From the NCBI GenBank assembly GCA_023376005.1, contig CM042143.1, positions 87,921,450 to 87,985,449 on the forward strand: DNA of 64,000 nt. Reading direction: 5' to 3'. This DNA comes from Doryteuthis pealeii. Taxonomy: Eukaryota > Mollusca > Cephalopoda > Myopsida > Loliginidae. The notes beneath the pieces were generated by a model, which saw only the letters and a list, made by a program, of their open reading frames with translations, made no database searches and was not told where the DNA came from. How positions within the stretch are numbered: position 1 is the stretch's first letter; each line of letters opens with the position of its first letter. Below are positions 43,285 through 53,269 of the stretch, in pieces. The position numbers and the translations under genes are program-made.

Positions 43285-43675
43285 ATAGTTCAATATGTAT
43301 AAAGTATAATAATATTGATTTAACTCTCTCTCACTCGGTTTTCTTTTTTTTTTTAAACAGATTAGTGCTATCACTTCTGTGTGCTCACCCTCTCTCTATC
43401 TTTACCCTACTCTCTTTTTTTATTATAATAGTGTAGCATGCACTTTTTCTTCCCTTTCTTTATAATAAAAACAAAATGGTCCATTATTTATCTCTGGTGA
43501 TAACACTCATAAGAAATAAGAATTCGGTGAATAAGCAACTCCAGATAATCAGGATTTACATATTTGCATTTCATCTTGGATGATTTGGAGGATCTGATTT
43601 TTAACCAGAGGGTGTTGCAAGATAGCAGTTGTATTTTTTTTAGTAACACCAGTATTATTATATAGATTAATTCAC
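43285..43675 (-). mobile_element. H6, reversed H element
   Basis: 'CCCTCTCTCTATCTTTACCC', 'GAAATAAGAATTCGGTGAAT', 'CTCCAGATAATCAGGATTTA' and 'AACCAGAGGGTGTTGCAAGA' are the reverse of H. The 128-codon frame across it is not a gene. Confidence 0.82.
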
Positions 43676-44026
43676 GTGACTTTTTGTAGATACGCATTTG
43701 ATGTTTTGTGTGTATGTATGTGTGTGTGTGTGTGTATGTGTGCATATGTATATTAATGAAATCAAGTACACTTTCTTTTGTTTTGTTAAGATATCGATTA
43801 CTGGTATTTGTTGTTTTTTGTTTAATTCTTCCCTTGTTTGGATGTCTTTGTGTTTTTTTTAATTGCATAGACAATTAGGAAGAAGACAGACAACATTATT
43901 TTCTATAAAGTAGTTGGACAAATTCCAACTAAGCTTTAATATGCCTACATTGATTAACTTTCATGAAAATGAATTATCAACATCTTAAAAGCACTGTTGA
44001 TAACTTAATTTCTCACAGAAGCCCCC
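43676..44026. other. unassigned DNA with (GT)n
   Basis: (GT)n 43710-43737; otherwise nothing. Confidence 0.4.
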
Positions 44027-44418
44027 TTCGATCAATCAGCTGGTCACATCAAGCCCTAGCACCTATATGATTTTCCCAACCCTATTGCCCTTATGGCAAG
44101 CCCCAACCGTTTTTATCATATGGGTGCTAGAAGGCGGTGGCTGAGGGTCTACATATCCTGGGAATAACATTAAACTATCAGATGGTGAGGTTCCAGTTCT
44201 GGAGGTTTGGGGAATATGGAGCACCCCTTCATCACCATTGCTCCCTGGACCACTCTGACCCAGTGTGGTTATATCTGTTAAGATCCCATCTATGGATTAA
44301 ATAGAAAAACATGAGTTTATTAAAAAAATGAGTATCCATTGAGAATGAATTTATTTCAAAACTTTGTCGGCATTAAATAACCCACTATGGTTGATATGCC
44401 ACAAACCAAACCAAACCT
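44027..44418 (+). mobile_element. J13, long J copy
   Basis: Starts with the upstream J block ('GATCAATCAGCTGGTCACAT', 'TTGCCCTTATGGCAAGCCCC') and ends 'GGTTGATATGCCACAAACC'. Confidence 0.87.
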
Positions 44419-44419
44419 T

Positions 44420-44880
44420 CATTTTACACAATTCGGCAGATAAGTAACACCAGATAATTAGGATTTACATTTTTGCATTTCATCTTGGCCGATTTAGACT
44501 GTCTCATTTTTATCCAGAGGGTGTTGCAAGATAACTGCTATACAATTTATTGAAGTTAGTCAGTATACTGTTGGTTTGGACAACAGCAACTGGCTAAGCA
44601 CAACTGAACTAGTGCCCAAAACAGCTGGTACTTATGGGACTCAAGAATGGCCCATTCATGTATTTGGGTGATTCCATTCCTTGAGTCCTGATTGGCTGCT
44701 TGGTTTCTATGATGTTATGAGGCTTCATAAATACTCTGGCATTCTGCAGTAGGATTGCAACAAGGTTAAATCTGTATTGAGTTACAACTACTTGTTGCCT
44801 TGTCTTACCAATTCGATGGTAATTGGAACTTAGTATGATTATTCTACACAATTAAGGAACATGAGCATTAATATTTCAGC
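44420..44880 (-). mobile_element. H7 split by element I2
   Basis: 44420-44548 and 44846-44880 are the reverse of contiguous H sequence ('AATCTGCTATACAATT' type and 'AAGGAACATGAGCATTAATA'). Words close to 'ATACAATT/TACACAATT' flank the insert. Confidence 0.75.
44549..44846 (+). mobile_element. element I, copy 2
   Basis: 'TATACTGTTGGTTTGG' to 'ATGGTAATTGGAACTTAG'. Inserted in H7, which gives clean ends for family I. Confidence 0.8.
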
Positions 44881-45205
44881 CAACCAATATTTGTCCTTGC
44901 AATTATAACTGTCGCTGTTGTTTAATGTTTGAAATTCTATTTCTTATCTTTGTGTGTTTATAGATATGACTTTTATTTCTTTTGACAATCAAACTGCAAA
45001 CAGGTTAGATTCATAACCTCAGCTCATCAAAATCACGAAACCTTTAATGAAAGTTTAACTTCAAAAATGGTAACAAGCCAAAATTCCAAGAATCTAAATT
45101 TCTCAGATGTCTTGAATGAGGGTCATCGGGTCAAATTGTTTAGAAAAGTGTATCCTGCTCTGTAGACATGCTGTATAAAAGTGATGCCATTTAATCATTG
45201 GAAGA

Positions 45206-45273
<68 letters not shown>

Positions 45274-45447
45274 TGTTTATTTTTTACAAAAAAAAAATTC
45301 TCTTAAAAAGTTTTTCTTAACTTAATTCTTAACTAATTTAGAATCATATGCAAAGACTTATATTGCATATTCATAATAACACTGAAAATAAATTTGCACT
45401 TTGATGTCTATTAGATTATAGAAATTACTAACAATATCCCCCCTGTA

Positions 45448-45493
<46 letters not shown>
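44881..45493. other. unassigned DNA with (CA)n(TA)n and (GT)n(TA)n
   Basis: Compound microsatellites at 45208-45268 and 45448-45490. Confidence 0.6.
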
Positions 45494-45850
45494 CCAAAAG
45501 TCCAGAGAAGAAATCTTCCTTACGACACAAGAGTTTTATTTAAACAAAACCAAGTCGCTGTTTGAGAGCTCAATGTGTGCTCTTAATGTTAGAGTCACAG
45601 AGCAAATATATGAGTAAAGAAATAACAAAAGACTTAGAGATTTAGCATTATAGTCTATTTCAGGGAGCTTAGACAAATAGTCTAAATCTCCCGACTCATC
45701 AGATGCGAATGATCTTTCTAACACACATTTTAAACCACTTTTACTGGTTGGCATTCGCATCTGATGAGTCGGGAGATTTAGACTATTTGTCTAAGCTCCC
45801 TGAAATAGTCTATAATGCTAAATCTCTAAGTCTTTTGTGATTTCTTTACT
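45494..45850. mobile_element. P5, foldback with ~100-bp arms and HHR-like core
   Basis: Arms about 45618-45708 and 45751-45845 are almost perfect inverted copies. The 42-bp centre ('ACACATTTTAAACCACTTTT' and on) is identical to the end of the LINE remnant at 46862. Left flank 45494-45605 matches the P4 flank in reverse. (TA)n abuts the left side. Confidence 0.88.
45754..45821 (+). ncRNA. candidate type I hammerhead ribozyme (HHR-2) in P5
   Basis: Stem I pairs UUCGCAU (45754-45760) with AUGCUAA (45815-45821), six of seven. CTGATGA 45761-45767. Stem II uses GGGAG/CUCCC and UUAGAC/GUCUAA. GAAAU 45802-45806. AUA 45812-45814 gives NUH, with a minimal A-U/U-A stem III. Irregularity: a 'GUC' between CTGATGA and the strong part of stem II. 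The opposite strand of the left arm holds the same motif. Confidence 0.6.
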
Positions 45851-45867
45851 AATATATATGGTGGGAT

Positions 45868-45952
45868 GTGTAGCTAGTCTGTTAATAATGCCTCAGGTGT
45901 TCAACACCTAACACCTGTGGCATCATTAACAGAACCTTACTAGCTACATATA
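45868..45952. repeat. P8, 85-bp palindrome
   Basis: 'CTGTTAATAATGCCTCAGG' and the inverted 'CCTGTGGCATCATTAACAG' meet at about 45906. Confidence 0.85.
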
Positions 45953-45957
45953 TAATA

Positions 45958-46090
45958 GTCATCCACAGACACCATGACATATCATGTCTCCTCTGTGTGT
46001 CTAGACAGCAGACTACCTCCAGCCAGGAGTGAAAACCAACTGATTTTTCATCAGTCAGGCTCTAACCCCTCAGCCATCAGCATCTACCAG
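45958..46090 (-). mobile_element. SINE-Y2
   Basis: Minus strand: A box 'GATGGCTGAGGGGTTAGAGC', B-box relative 'GGTTTTCACTCCTGG', 'TGTCTAGACACACAGAGGAG' and the end 'GGTGTCTGTGGATGAC'. Confidence 0.82.
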
Positions 46091-46261
46091 TAAGAAGCAG
46101 AATTTAAACTGATAATTACATACCTAGGTATATGTCACGGTCACTAGAGAGCTCAGTTCCATTAATAATAGAGAGTCTTGCTTTAGCAAATGCATTGACC
46201 ATCAGCTAAATTCCCTTCCAAAAAGCTCTATCAGGTTTGGGAGCATATACTATAGTCATTC

Positions 46262-46298
<37 letters not shown>

Positions 46299-46302
<4 letters not shown>

Positions 46303-46430
46303 ATAAATCTAATGAGTCAGACGAACCTACTAAAAGTTTTGCTTAATGCTCTGCAGGGCTAAGATCTTAGCTCTGAAGAGCATTATGCGAAACTTATAGT
46401 AGGTTCGTCTGACTCATTAGATTTATCTTT
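46299..46430. mobile_element. P6, 132-bp foldback next to (TA)n
   Basis: Arms 46299-46364 and 46365-46430 are inverted copies ('AGATAAATCTAATGAGTCAG' and reverse). (TA)n lies immediately left (46266-46298). Confidence 0.92.
46369..46405 (+). ncRNA. candidate compact type I hammerhead (HHR-3) in P6
   Basis: Stem I AGCU (46369-46372) with GGUU (46402-46405), four pairs including two G-U. CTGAAGA 46373-46379. Stem II GCA/UGC with UUA loop (46380-46388) directly joins both core boxes. GAAAC 46389-46393, GUA 46399-46401. No extra nucleotides in the core. The left-arm copy on the other strand is mutated. Confidence 0.62.
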
Positions 46431-46730
46431 ATTATTTGCTCTACTTAAGTATTGAGCACTTTTTACTTATTAGCTTTAGTCTCCTGGCGGTTTTGTATGA
46501 ATATATATATCTTATATATATATGCATATATATATATGCATATAAATTCTTTTTTCTTTTGGCCAAAATATTGTACCAATAGATTATTTTTTGTTGGTAT
46601 GATTATCTTGGTCTTTTCTTTTTCAAAAAAAATGTTTCTTCCCGGTTGATGTTTGGTAGTATATTTTTACAATCAAATTATTTGCTGGGTTTTTTCTCAT
46701 CGCGAGGATTTACTAATAAGTTTGGTATAT

Positions 46731-46733
<3 letters not shown>

Positions 46734-46776
<43 letters not shown>
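46734..46776. repeat. (TA)n microsatellite
   Basis: Pure TA. Confidence 0.95.
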
Positions 46777-46778
<2 letters not shown>

Positions 46779-46861
46779 TAAAATATGGAAATAAATGCAA
46801 CAATATGTAGAAAATAGAAAAACAAAGTATAGATTGTCTGAGGTAATTTAAACAACATACT

Positions 46862-47493
46862 ATTCTAACACACATTTTAAACCACTTTTACTGGTTGGCA
46901 GTCTTCTGTCTGTAGTATCCATTTTTTCCTTTATCATTTTTTTAACTGCATCTGTGTGAATGAATAGAGTGGCTGAACAGGCTAATTTTTGAATAGCAAT
47001 CTCTGTTGCAATGACTGCAAACCAAACAGTGATGCTTGCTGGAGTTGTTGCTTCCTTCTGGCTCTTTTCTGTGGCAGCTTCTTTCCTCTCTTTTTTCACT
47101 CGTTTTCATCCCTCTCTTTTTCACTCGTTTTCATCCCTTGTCTGACAAGGAGGTGCCAGGCTGCTCAGTTTTCTGCACCCCCCCCATGTGTTAGTGTTAA
47201 TGGGGCATGTCTTCATGTCCTTCTTGCAGATGTCTTTAAAGCGTAGGCATGGTCTCGCTACACATTGGGTATCTTCTACTAATTTGGTCTTCAGGGATGC
47301 AGCCGTTGTCCATCCTCCTGACATGCCCAAGTTGTCTCTCATAGATGATGACAAACATGCTGTTCATGTTTGCTCATTCCAGCATGTCTGTGTTGGGCAC
47401 TTTGTCTTGCCAGCAAATGTGTAGGATGCAGTGTAGGCATCTGAGGTGGAAATTGTCTATTTTCCTCTCCTGGCTTGAGTAGGTGGTCCCTTT
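46862..47493 (-). pseudogene. LINE ORF2 C-terminus with zinc-finger-like end (type alpha)
   Basis: Minus-strand frames give ERKIDNFHLRCLHCILHICW, QDKVPNTDMLE, QLGHVRRMDN, RPCLRFKDICKKDMKTC and, in a third frame, HHCLVCSHCNRDCYSKISLF followed by SHSIHSHRCS. That is the RT-distal tail plus a terminal C-x2-C...H...C finger typical of these LINEs. At least three frameshifts/stops. The last ~42 bp are the 3' end that also forms the P5 centre. The short plus-strand frames are shadows. Confidence 0.9.
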
Positions 47494-47710
47494 TACTAAA
47501 CCACTTTTACTAAAGATTGAATATACCAAAATTATACAATTTACACTTTTTTCATCTTTTAATTTATGGTGTCCCTAGAAATAAATCTTTACACTTTTTA
47601 CCATTTTTGGGACATCTTTGTTTGTACCAATCATATACTTCCAGAAGTGAGTGCTGTGCTGAATTCGGTTATGGGCCTTTCTATGAATACAACTACCTAA
47701 CTCTCGTTTA

Positions 47711-48025
47711 TTGAAGTCAGTGAGTCTACTGTTGGTTTGAATAACAGCAGCTAACTAAGTACAACTCAAGCAGTGTCCAAGACAGTTGGTATATATAGAA
47801 ATCAAGAATGACCCATTCATGAATTTGGGTGATTTGGGTGATTCCATTCCTTGAGTTCTGATTGGCTGCTTGACTGCTTGATTTGAATAACATTGTTGAG
47901 TCTTATAAATATCCTGTCATTCTGCAGTAGACTTTGTGACTATTCGGGTTTGTATTTAAGTTACAACCGTTTGTTGCCTTGTCTTCCCCGTTCGACGGTA
48001 ATTGGAACTTTAATTATTCTTCATC
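47711..48025 (+). mobile_element. element I, copy 3
   Basis: Collinear with copies 1 and 2, including 'CATTCCTTGAGTTCTGATTG' and 'TTGTTGCCTTGTCTTCC'. Contains a short internal duplication 'TTGGGTGATTTGGGTGATT'. Confidence 0.8.
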
Positions 48026-48107
48026 ATTATTACAAAAACAACTTCACCATCAAGAATAAATTCATCTTTTTTGGAATACTTTGTTTTTCTATTTTCTACA
48101 TATATAT

Positions 48108-48171
48108 AATATACATGTGTGTGTGTATATATATATACAATCACACACACACACAATCACACACATACAAT

Positions 48172-48214
<43 letters not shown>

Positions 48215-48275
48215 GTGTGTGATTGTATATGTATGTGTGTGTGTGTGTGTATGTATATATATATATATACACACA
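48108..48275. repeat. compound (TG)n(TA)n(CA)n microsatellite
   Basis: Alternating purine/pyrimidine blocks over ~165 bp. All frames here (tyrosine/isoleucine, histidine/threonine repeats) are artefacts. Confidence 0.97.
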
Positions 48276-48610
48276 CAATGAGAGAGAGATGGAGATATAA
48301 AACAATATGACTTATATGTAGGTCACATAACCAGGTAATAAGAAATCCCATTGTTTTGATAACAAAAAGCCTTTTATGAGCCATACTTTTTTTCATAACT
48401 CTTGTGAATAAACTATTGAAAGTATAAGCATTTGAACAAACATAAAAATCTGTTTATTTCCTAAGATTGCTGTGACCCTTAAGAATTTTCAGATGGGGGG
48501 GTGGGGCATCCAAATTATCTTACTAGTTTGACAACTTCTCTAAATAATGTTTTCTTTCATTGATCTCTGTGGTCAATTCTGAAGATTTCAGAAGTAGAAA
48601 AAATAAATAA
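48276..48610. other. unassigned DNA
   Basis: Nothing recognised. Confidence 0.35.
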
Positions 48611-48788
48611 AATGGACATGGCAAAATGAGTTCAAATCTTGATGAGGCTGTTTGCATTTCACATAGCGCTAATACCATGGAAGAAAGGTATGAATTCACT
48701 TATTCTCCCTCCAGCCATGGGTAAATAGTATTCGTTTAAGAAATTGACCTTGTGTCACATACTGTTTGTGCGTAGGGGTTGGTAAATA
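48611..48788 (+). mobile_element. SINE-B9, 5'-truncated and internally deleted
   Basis: Starts at the B box ('GAGTTCAAATCTTGATGAGG'), jumps from 'GTAAATAGTA' to 'TTTAAGAAATTGACC', tail 'GGGGTTGGTAAATATG'. Confidence 0.88.
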
Positions 48789-48949
48789 TGTATAAATAAA
48801 AATAATTTTAGTATTTCTACACAAATATTTGATCCAATAGCTGAATTGATCCAGTTGCTGGATGGATCCAATTGGAAGAAACTATACTGATCTTTGGATT
48901 CAATTTCATGGGATCACCGGGCTAAGCATTCTTGAAATTTCCTAAACTT

Positions 48950-49100
48950 ATTATTAGTTGGATTATTCGGACTATTGCCCTCATCTTCATTGTTATCTGT
49001 ACAACGTTTCGGACAATGTGCCCTCCGGTCTTCTTCAGGTATTAAGAATGAAGATGAGGGCAATAGTCCGAATAATCCAAATAATACTAATTATCAAGCC
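48950..49100. mobile_element. D4, compact D foldback with 32-bp perfect TIRs
   Basis: 48960-48991 and 49047-49078 are exact reverse complements. The 55-bp loop holds the minus-strand core CTGAAGA (49032-49038) and GAAAC (49006-49010). Confidence 0.95.
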
Positions 49101-49592
49101 TCATCTAAAAATTCTGAGAAATTTTAAACTTTGTTCAGCACAAAACAAAATAATTAAAAATTGTGTATATCTATGTTAAATTCATTTCAGTTTATCAGTC
49201 ATTAAAATGATTTTATGTGTGGGGCTCTTAAAATGATAGATATATTTTTAGAGGGTTGATGAACTGATAGATTCCTTTCAATGTGCTTTTCACATTATTG
49301 AAAGATAAATGTTGATAATTATTTATCTAGTTCTTATTTAGCATATTTCATTTTTTACAAAAGATAGAAAATAAAAATGCACTTTATTGCTGAAACTTTA
49401 TCATGGGTGGGGATACGTAGTCACATAAGTCTCAATTGATAAAACTGCACTTTTAGGAGTTTGTAGACATGGTGGGGGAGGAGATATTCTTAGAGTTTGA
49501 ATTGAAAATTCCCTTTCTATTTTTAACATTTACAAGACATCATTTTAAACTGCATAAACATTAAGAAAATGAGAGAAACTTACTCTAATTTA
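49101..49592. other. unassigned AT-rich DNA
   Basis: Nothing recognised. Confidence 0.35.
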
Positions 49593-49600
49593 GATGATTG

Positions 49601-49883
49601 GGTAATCCTTAACTATTTCCTCATAAATTCCTACCATAAAATAAACTGAACCCTCATTTTATGTCCGTATTTTAGCAATGTTTTATTTTTCTTGCACCTG
49701 TTATTTTCCAATACTAAATATATTTTATTTATTTATTTTAATATTCACTTCAATGTATATTCTAAAAGTTTTTATTTTGTGAGAATAGTTAGTTTGAAAG
49801 TGGTTAGTTTTAAACACAGGCATAAAATGAGGGTTCAGTTTATTTTATGGTAGGAATTTATGAGGAAATAGTTAAGGATTACC
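49601..49883. mobile_element. W2, MITE with 8-bp TSD
   Basis: TIRs as in W1 (about 70 bp). Flanked by 'GATGATTG' at 49593-49600 and 49884-49891. An 8-bp TSD fits hAT-like or a few other DNA transposon groups; the GGTAATCC end does not decide which. Confidence 0.94.
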
Positions 49884-49897
49884 GATGATTGATACAA

Positions 49898-50215
49898 CAA
49901 TCTTCCAATTGATTGATTTTAACAGCATGTCAATCCCAACTAGGGTTATTTGAAGCCAAGAGGTGAGAGAATCCCGTTCATTGTATGTTCATATTTTCAT
50001 TTTATGTGTAGTTGTTAAAGATTACTTTTTTCAAATACATATTCTTTTTAAACAGGTCTATTTGACATATATATGTATAATGAGAACCTTACCACCAGAT
50101 ACAGTTTAGTGTCATACCTAGGAAACCCTTTTTTTTTGGGGTGGGGGTGAGAGAAGTCTAACCCACTCTGCAGGTGATGCAATTAGTGCATTCTAAGCCC
50201 CATCAATAAGGCTTC
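49898..50215 (-). mobile_element. two J fragments (tail 49898-49985, upstream part 50080-50215)
   Basis: 'TTTTAACAGCATGTCAATCC' is the reversed J tail. 'CCAGATACAGTTTAGTGTCA' and 'CTCTGCAGGTGATGCA' belong to the J upstream region. The body between is missing or degraded. Confidence 0.65.
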
Positions 50216-50277
50216 TTCTTTGAGAAAAGTTATTCCCTAACATTAACTTATTCTATGACCTTGTGCCAGACTATCAA

Positions 50278-50420
50278 TCTGTCTACAATTCTCTGTTGCA
50301 GTGACTGCAAACCGAACAGTGATGCTTGCTGAAGTTGCTGATGTCTCTCCTTCTTTTCTGGCTCTCTTTTCTTTGGCAGCTTCTTTCCTCTCTTTTTCAC
50401 TCCTTTTTGTCCCTGTCCAT
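50278..50420 (-). pseudogene. LINE 3' fragment with finger motif (type alpha)
   Basis: Minus-strand frame KHHCSVCSHCNREL followed by a stop, preceded by a lysine/glutamate-rich stretch, matches 46942-47110. Only ~140 bp remain. Confidence 0.85.
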
Positions 50421-50460
50421 GAAATTCTATACTAAACATTCTATGATAAATTATGCTAAA

Positions 50461-50621
50461 CAGGTCTTGATATAAAACGTTGTTGTGTATGACACAAGGC
50501 CACATTTTAACTGGTCTTGATATAAAACTTTGTTGTGTATGAGACAAGACCAAATTTTAACAGGTCTTGATATAAAACTTTGTTGTGTATGACACAAGGC
50601 CAAATTTTAACAGGTCTTGAT
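50461..50621. repeat. tandem repeat, 3.2 units of exactly 50 bp
   Basis: Units start at 50461, 50511, 50561 and 50611 ('CAGGTCTTGATATAAAACTT', 'TGTTGTGTATGACACAAGGC'). Confidence 0.95.
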
Positions 50622-50670
50622 AGGCTTTATATTTATCATTATTTTAACTATTTCTCTTCATTTTTTGCAG

Positions 50671-50691
50671 TTGGAGTACTTCTCTCTGTTG
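50671..50691 (+). other. possible 21-nt micro-exon
   Basis: 'TTTCTCTTCATTTTTTGCAG' is a strong acceptor (pyrimidine tract, AG) with 'TTAAC' upstream as a branch-point candidate. After 21 nt comes GTGAGT, a strong donor. There is no supporting host exon elsewhere in the window, so this may be chance. Confidence 0.2.
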
Positions 50692-50699
50692 GTGAGTAC

Positions 50700-51342
50700 G
50701 TTTTTTTTTTGTTTTTACATTTGATATCATCTATAATAATAAAGTTGTCTAGGCAACATTGTTTGATTCTTAATGATAATTGCTTTGATAAATCTATCAT
50801 CATTCAATATTTGGCAATAATTTCTGTTTCTCACATTGCTCATCTGGAGACATCAGGACATGCTGTATTATTTAACTGCACCAGGAAATTGAATACTTGG
50901 CAAAGACATTGTTATACTCATTTCAATTTGCTATGTTATCATTTGCCCCTTGGACTATCATCACCCATTCTGTTGTTACATTATAAAAATACCCTGGAGG
51001 AAAAGGAGACATGTATGTAAATTTTTGTTGTATCATTGAGGTGGTAAAATATACACAGAGAAATCGTGTGCTTGAGATATATTTTATTCAGCACTTGTAT
51101 CTGGTGCTAACAGATACTTATTATATAAAAACAAGAAGTAGAACAATTCACAAAGACAAGCTTACAACAATGAGGAGGGTCAAATGTGTGTAGTCAAACG
51201 CAGTTTTTTTGTCCGAATATAATTTTCTGTTTCTATCACTGCTATGTCGACTATTATAGGCTATGAGCCAGTCCATCCTGTAGGGGTGTTAACTCCTCTA
51301 CAACAATTTTATTAATTTATTTTACAACTCTATATCTAACAA
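50700..51342. other. unassigned DNA
   Basis: Part of a 146-codon frame (50580-51020) that begins inside the 50-bp tandem repeat; no domain recognised. Confidence 0.35.
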
Positions 51343-51745
51343 AGTGGTTGGTTGGTTGGATTTTATGGCGTGTCAACTCTTGTTGGGTTATTTTATGCCA
51401 AAAACATTTTGTATTGATAAATTGCTAGAAATAATTTTTATTAACTTGCAAACTTGATCTCTAACTGGTACGACTATTTCAATTCAGTTGACATGGGAGT
51501 AATGGTAATGAAGGAGTACTCCACACTCCCTAAAGCTCCAAAATTGAAACTTCACCACTAGATACAGTTTAGCATCATACACAGGAAAATAAAACTATTT
51601 GACCCATAGATGGAACCCTAAGAGGTACAACCACTCCGATTCAGAATGGACCTGGAATTAATAGCAATGAAGAAGTACTCCACACTCCCTAGAGCTCCAA
51701 AATTTGAACCTCACCATCAGATGCAGTTAACGTCATACCCAGGAC
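51343..51745 (-). mobile_element. J12, J copy with its body repeated
   Basis: Reversed tail 'TGGTTGGTTGGATTTTATGG', then the 'GAAGGAGTACTCCACACTCC' block appears twice (about 51510 and 51670) separated by 'CTATTTGACCCATAGATGG'. Either a tandem duplication or one J inside another. Confidence 0.8.
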
Positions 51746-51892
51746 ACATTGTTGATATAGAAGAAAGCCAAATTAATCTAATGCCTTAATATTAAGCTTA
51801 ATTTTGTCCTGTATAAAAAAAATTTTTAAAAATTAAAAAATAAATTAGAATGATTGTGTTGCCAAAATTTTCCAATAGGGAGGATCTGCATG

Positions 51893-51966
51893 CCTTGTAA
51901 AGTAGCAAGCAAAATGGCGCGACCAGGCTGCCAGTTTGACCAGGTGATCAAAATAGTACCAAATGA
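51893..51966 (-). mobile_element. mariner-like end fragment
   Basis: 'TTTGACCAGGTGATCAAAAT' and 'AATGGCGCGACCAGGCT' match the sequence upstream of the mariner remnant at 53550-53625. Confidence 0.72.
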
Positions 51967-52400
51967 ATAATTTTGATATTTTGGACTGTTGTCCCCATTT
52001 TTATTGTGGTTAGCTCAGTTGGTAGAGTATCTGGCTAGAAACAACAAGGTTCCTTGTTCAATACCGGCCCTCACCAATTCAGCATATAAGTAGCACAGGG
52101 ATCTGTGCGGTAAAGTAAGGAGCTGATGGTAGGTGTGGTGCTTCACCTCAGATGTAAAAAATAATCTCCTTGGTCTAGCGCTAGTGAAAAAGGGATAGAC
52201 TCCCTCGCTGATTGGCTGATACCGACTTTAGGCCATCCCGACGACTTTTATGTATAAATAATGTTTAGGCTGCTGTAATCTTGGACCTTGCTTAGGTGTT
52301 TTTTTAATTACCTTAGAATAAGTCCTCATCAGTCTGAGGTGAGGAGAACAGTCCAAAAATATCAAAATAATACATCAAGCCTCATTTCATAAATACAGAC
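51967..52400. mobile_element. D6 element split by SINE-A13
   Basis: 'GATATTTTGGACTGTTGTCC' to 'TTTATTGTGG', then the SINE, then 'TATGTATAAATAATGTTTAGG' and an inverted 'GAGGAGAACAGTCCAAAAAT' end. The array at 39470-39575 reads across the insertion site. Confidence 0.82.
52008..52248 (+). mobile_element. SINE-A13
   Basis: 'GGTTAGCTCAGTTGGTAGAG', B box 'GTTCAATACC' and the body to 'CCCGACGACTTT'. The first few head bases are missing. Confidence 0.93.
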
Positions 52401-53269
52401 ATATATATATATAACATTTTAGTCTCAATACCCTCGTACATTAGATATACAAAAATAGTTCTTGGTTAAAATTGCAGTACCTGAGAATTTCGCAAGAATA
52501 TTGTCAAGTTTTACATTGCAAAATATTCTGTTTCTTTTGGAAACTTTGCTAAAGTCGGAAGCAAGAGGAATGTTGAAGAATCCCTAGTGTAAAGCTTTCT
52601 CAAGATAAGTCTCTTTGATAGCATATATAAATATCTAAACACAGTGTGTTAGAGTCTGACAATTTTTCAGGAACTTCTTGCTCAATTTGGCACAAAGCCA
52701 GATGAGAGTAAAAAGAATGTTATGTTAATCTTTGAGGCTTAACTGTCCTACCCCCCCCACCCTTCATATTGAAAAGCCAGTTTTTATCCCAACTCTAAAT
52801 CCTGCGATGAGGGTGGGTCTATACAACAATATAGCCCACTAAAAAGGTGCCTTGCATCTTTAGTTGTTATAGGACATTTTTTTTCTGTGGGATCTATCAG
52901 GGTGAAGAGGAGCTCTCTTGACTAACAAGAAGTGTGCTTTTTGTTTGAATTTAGAGTTTTCCTTAAAAAAAAAAACAACTTCCTGGTTGTAGTTTAGGGT
53001 ATTCTAATTGAGTGTATAAATGCAAGAATATTGATTAAGATTGGCCACTGATTTTGCAAAACAAAGTAATGTGTAAAATTTGAAAAATATTCAATTTTCT
53101 CATTTTCAGCTGTTTGTTTTAACTTTCTGTAAAAAAATAATTCAATAGATAAAGACACATATAAATTCCTTATATAGAAAGATTATTTTATTTTATTTTA
53201 TTTTCAACCATATAAATATTTTTGAGATTGGACCGGAAATATCAAAGAAATTGCAAGTTGAACTGATCA
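52401..53269. other. unassigned DNA
   Basis: Nothing recognised. Confidence 0.35.

Noticed and set aside
43488..43874. 128-codon minus-strand frame
   Set aside because: Overlaps reversed element H and a (GT)n repeat.
45761..45777. Hammerhead of the canonical CTGATGAGTC...GACGAAAC form in P5
   Set aside because: The matching GAC before GAAA is absent; only the alternative longer stem II fits, so it was scored with reduced confidence.
48081..48310. Overlapping histidine/threonine and isoleucine/tyrosine frames
   Set aside because: Compound CA/TA/TG microsatellite.
50580..51020. 146-codon frame
   Set aside because: Starts inside the 50-bp tandem repeat; no recognised domain, and a splice-like acceptor/donor pair lies within it.
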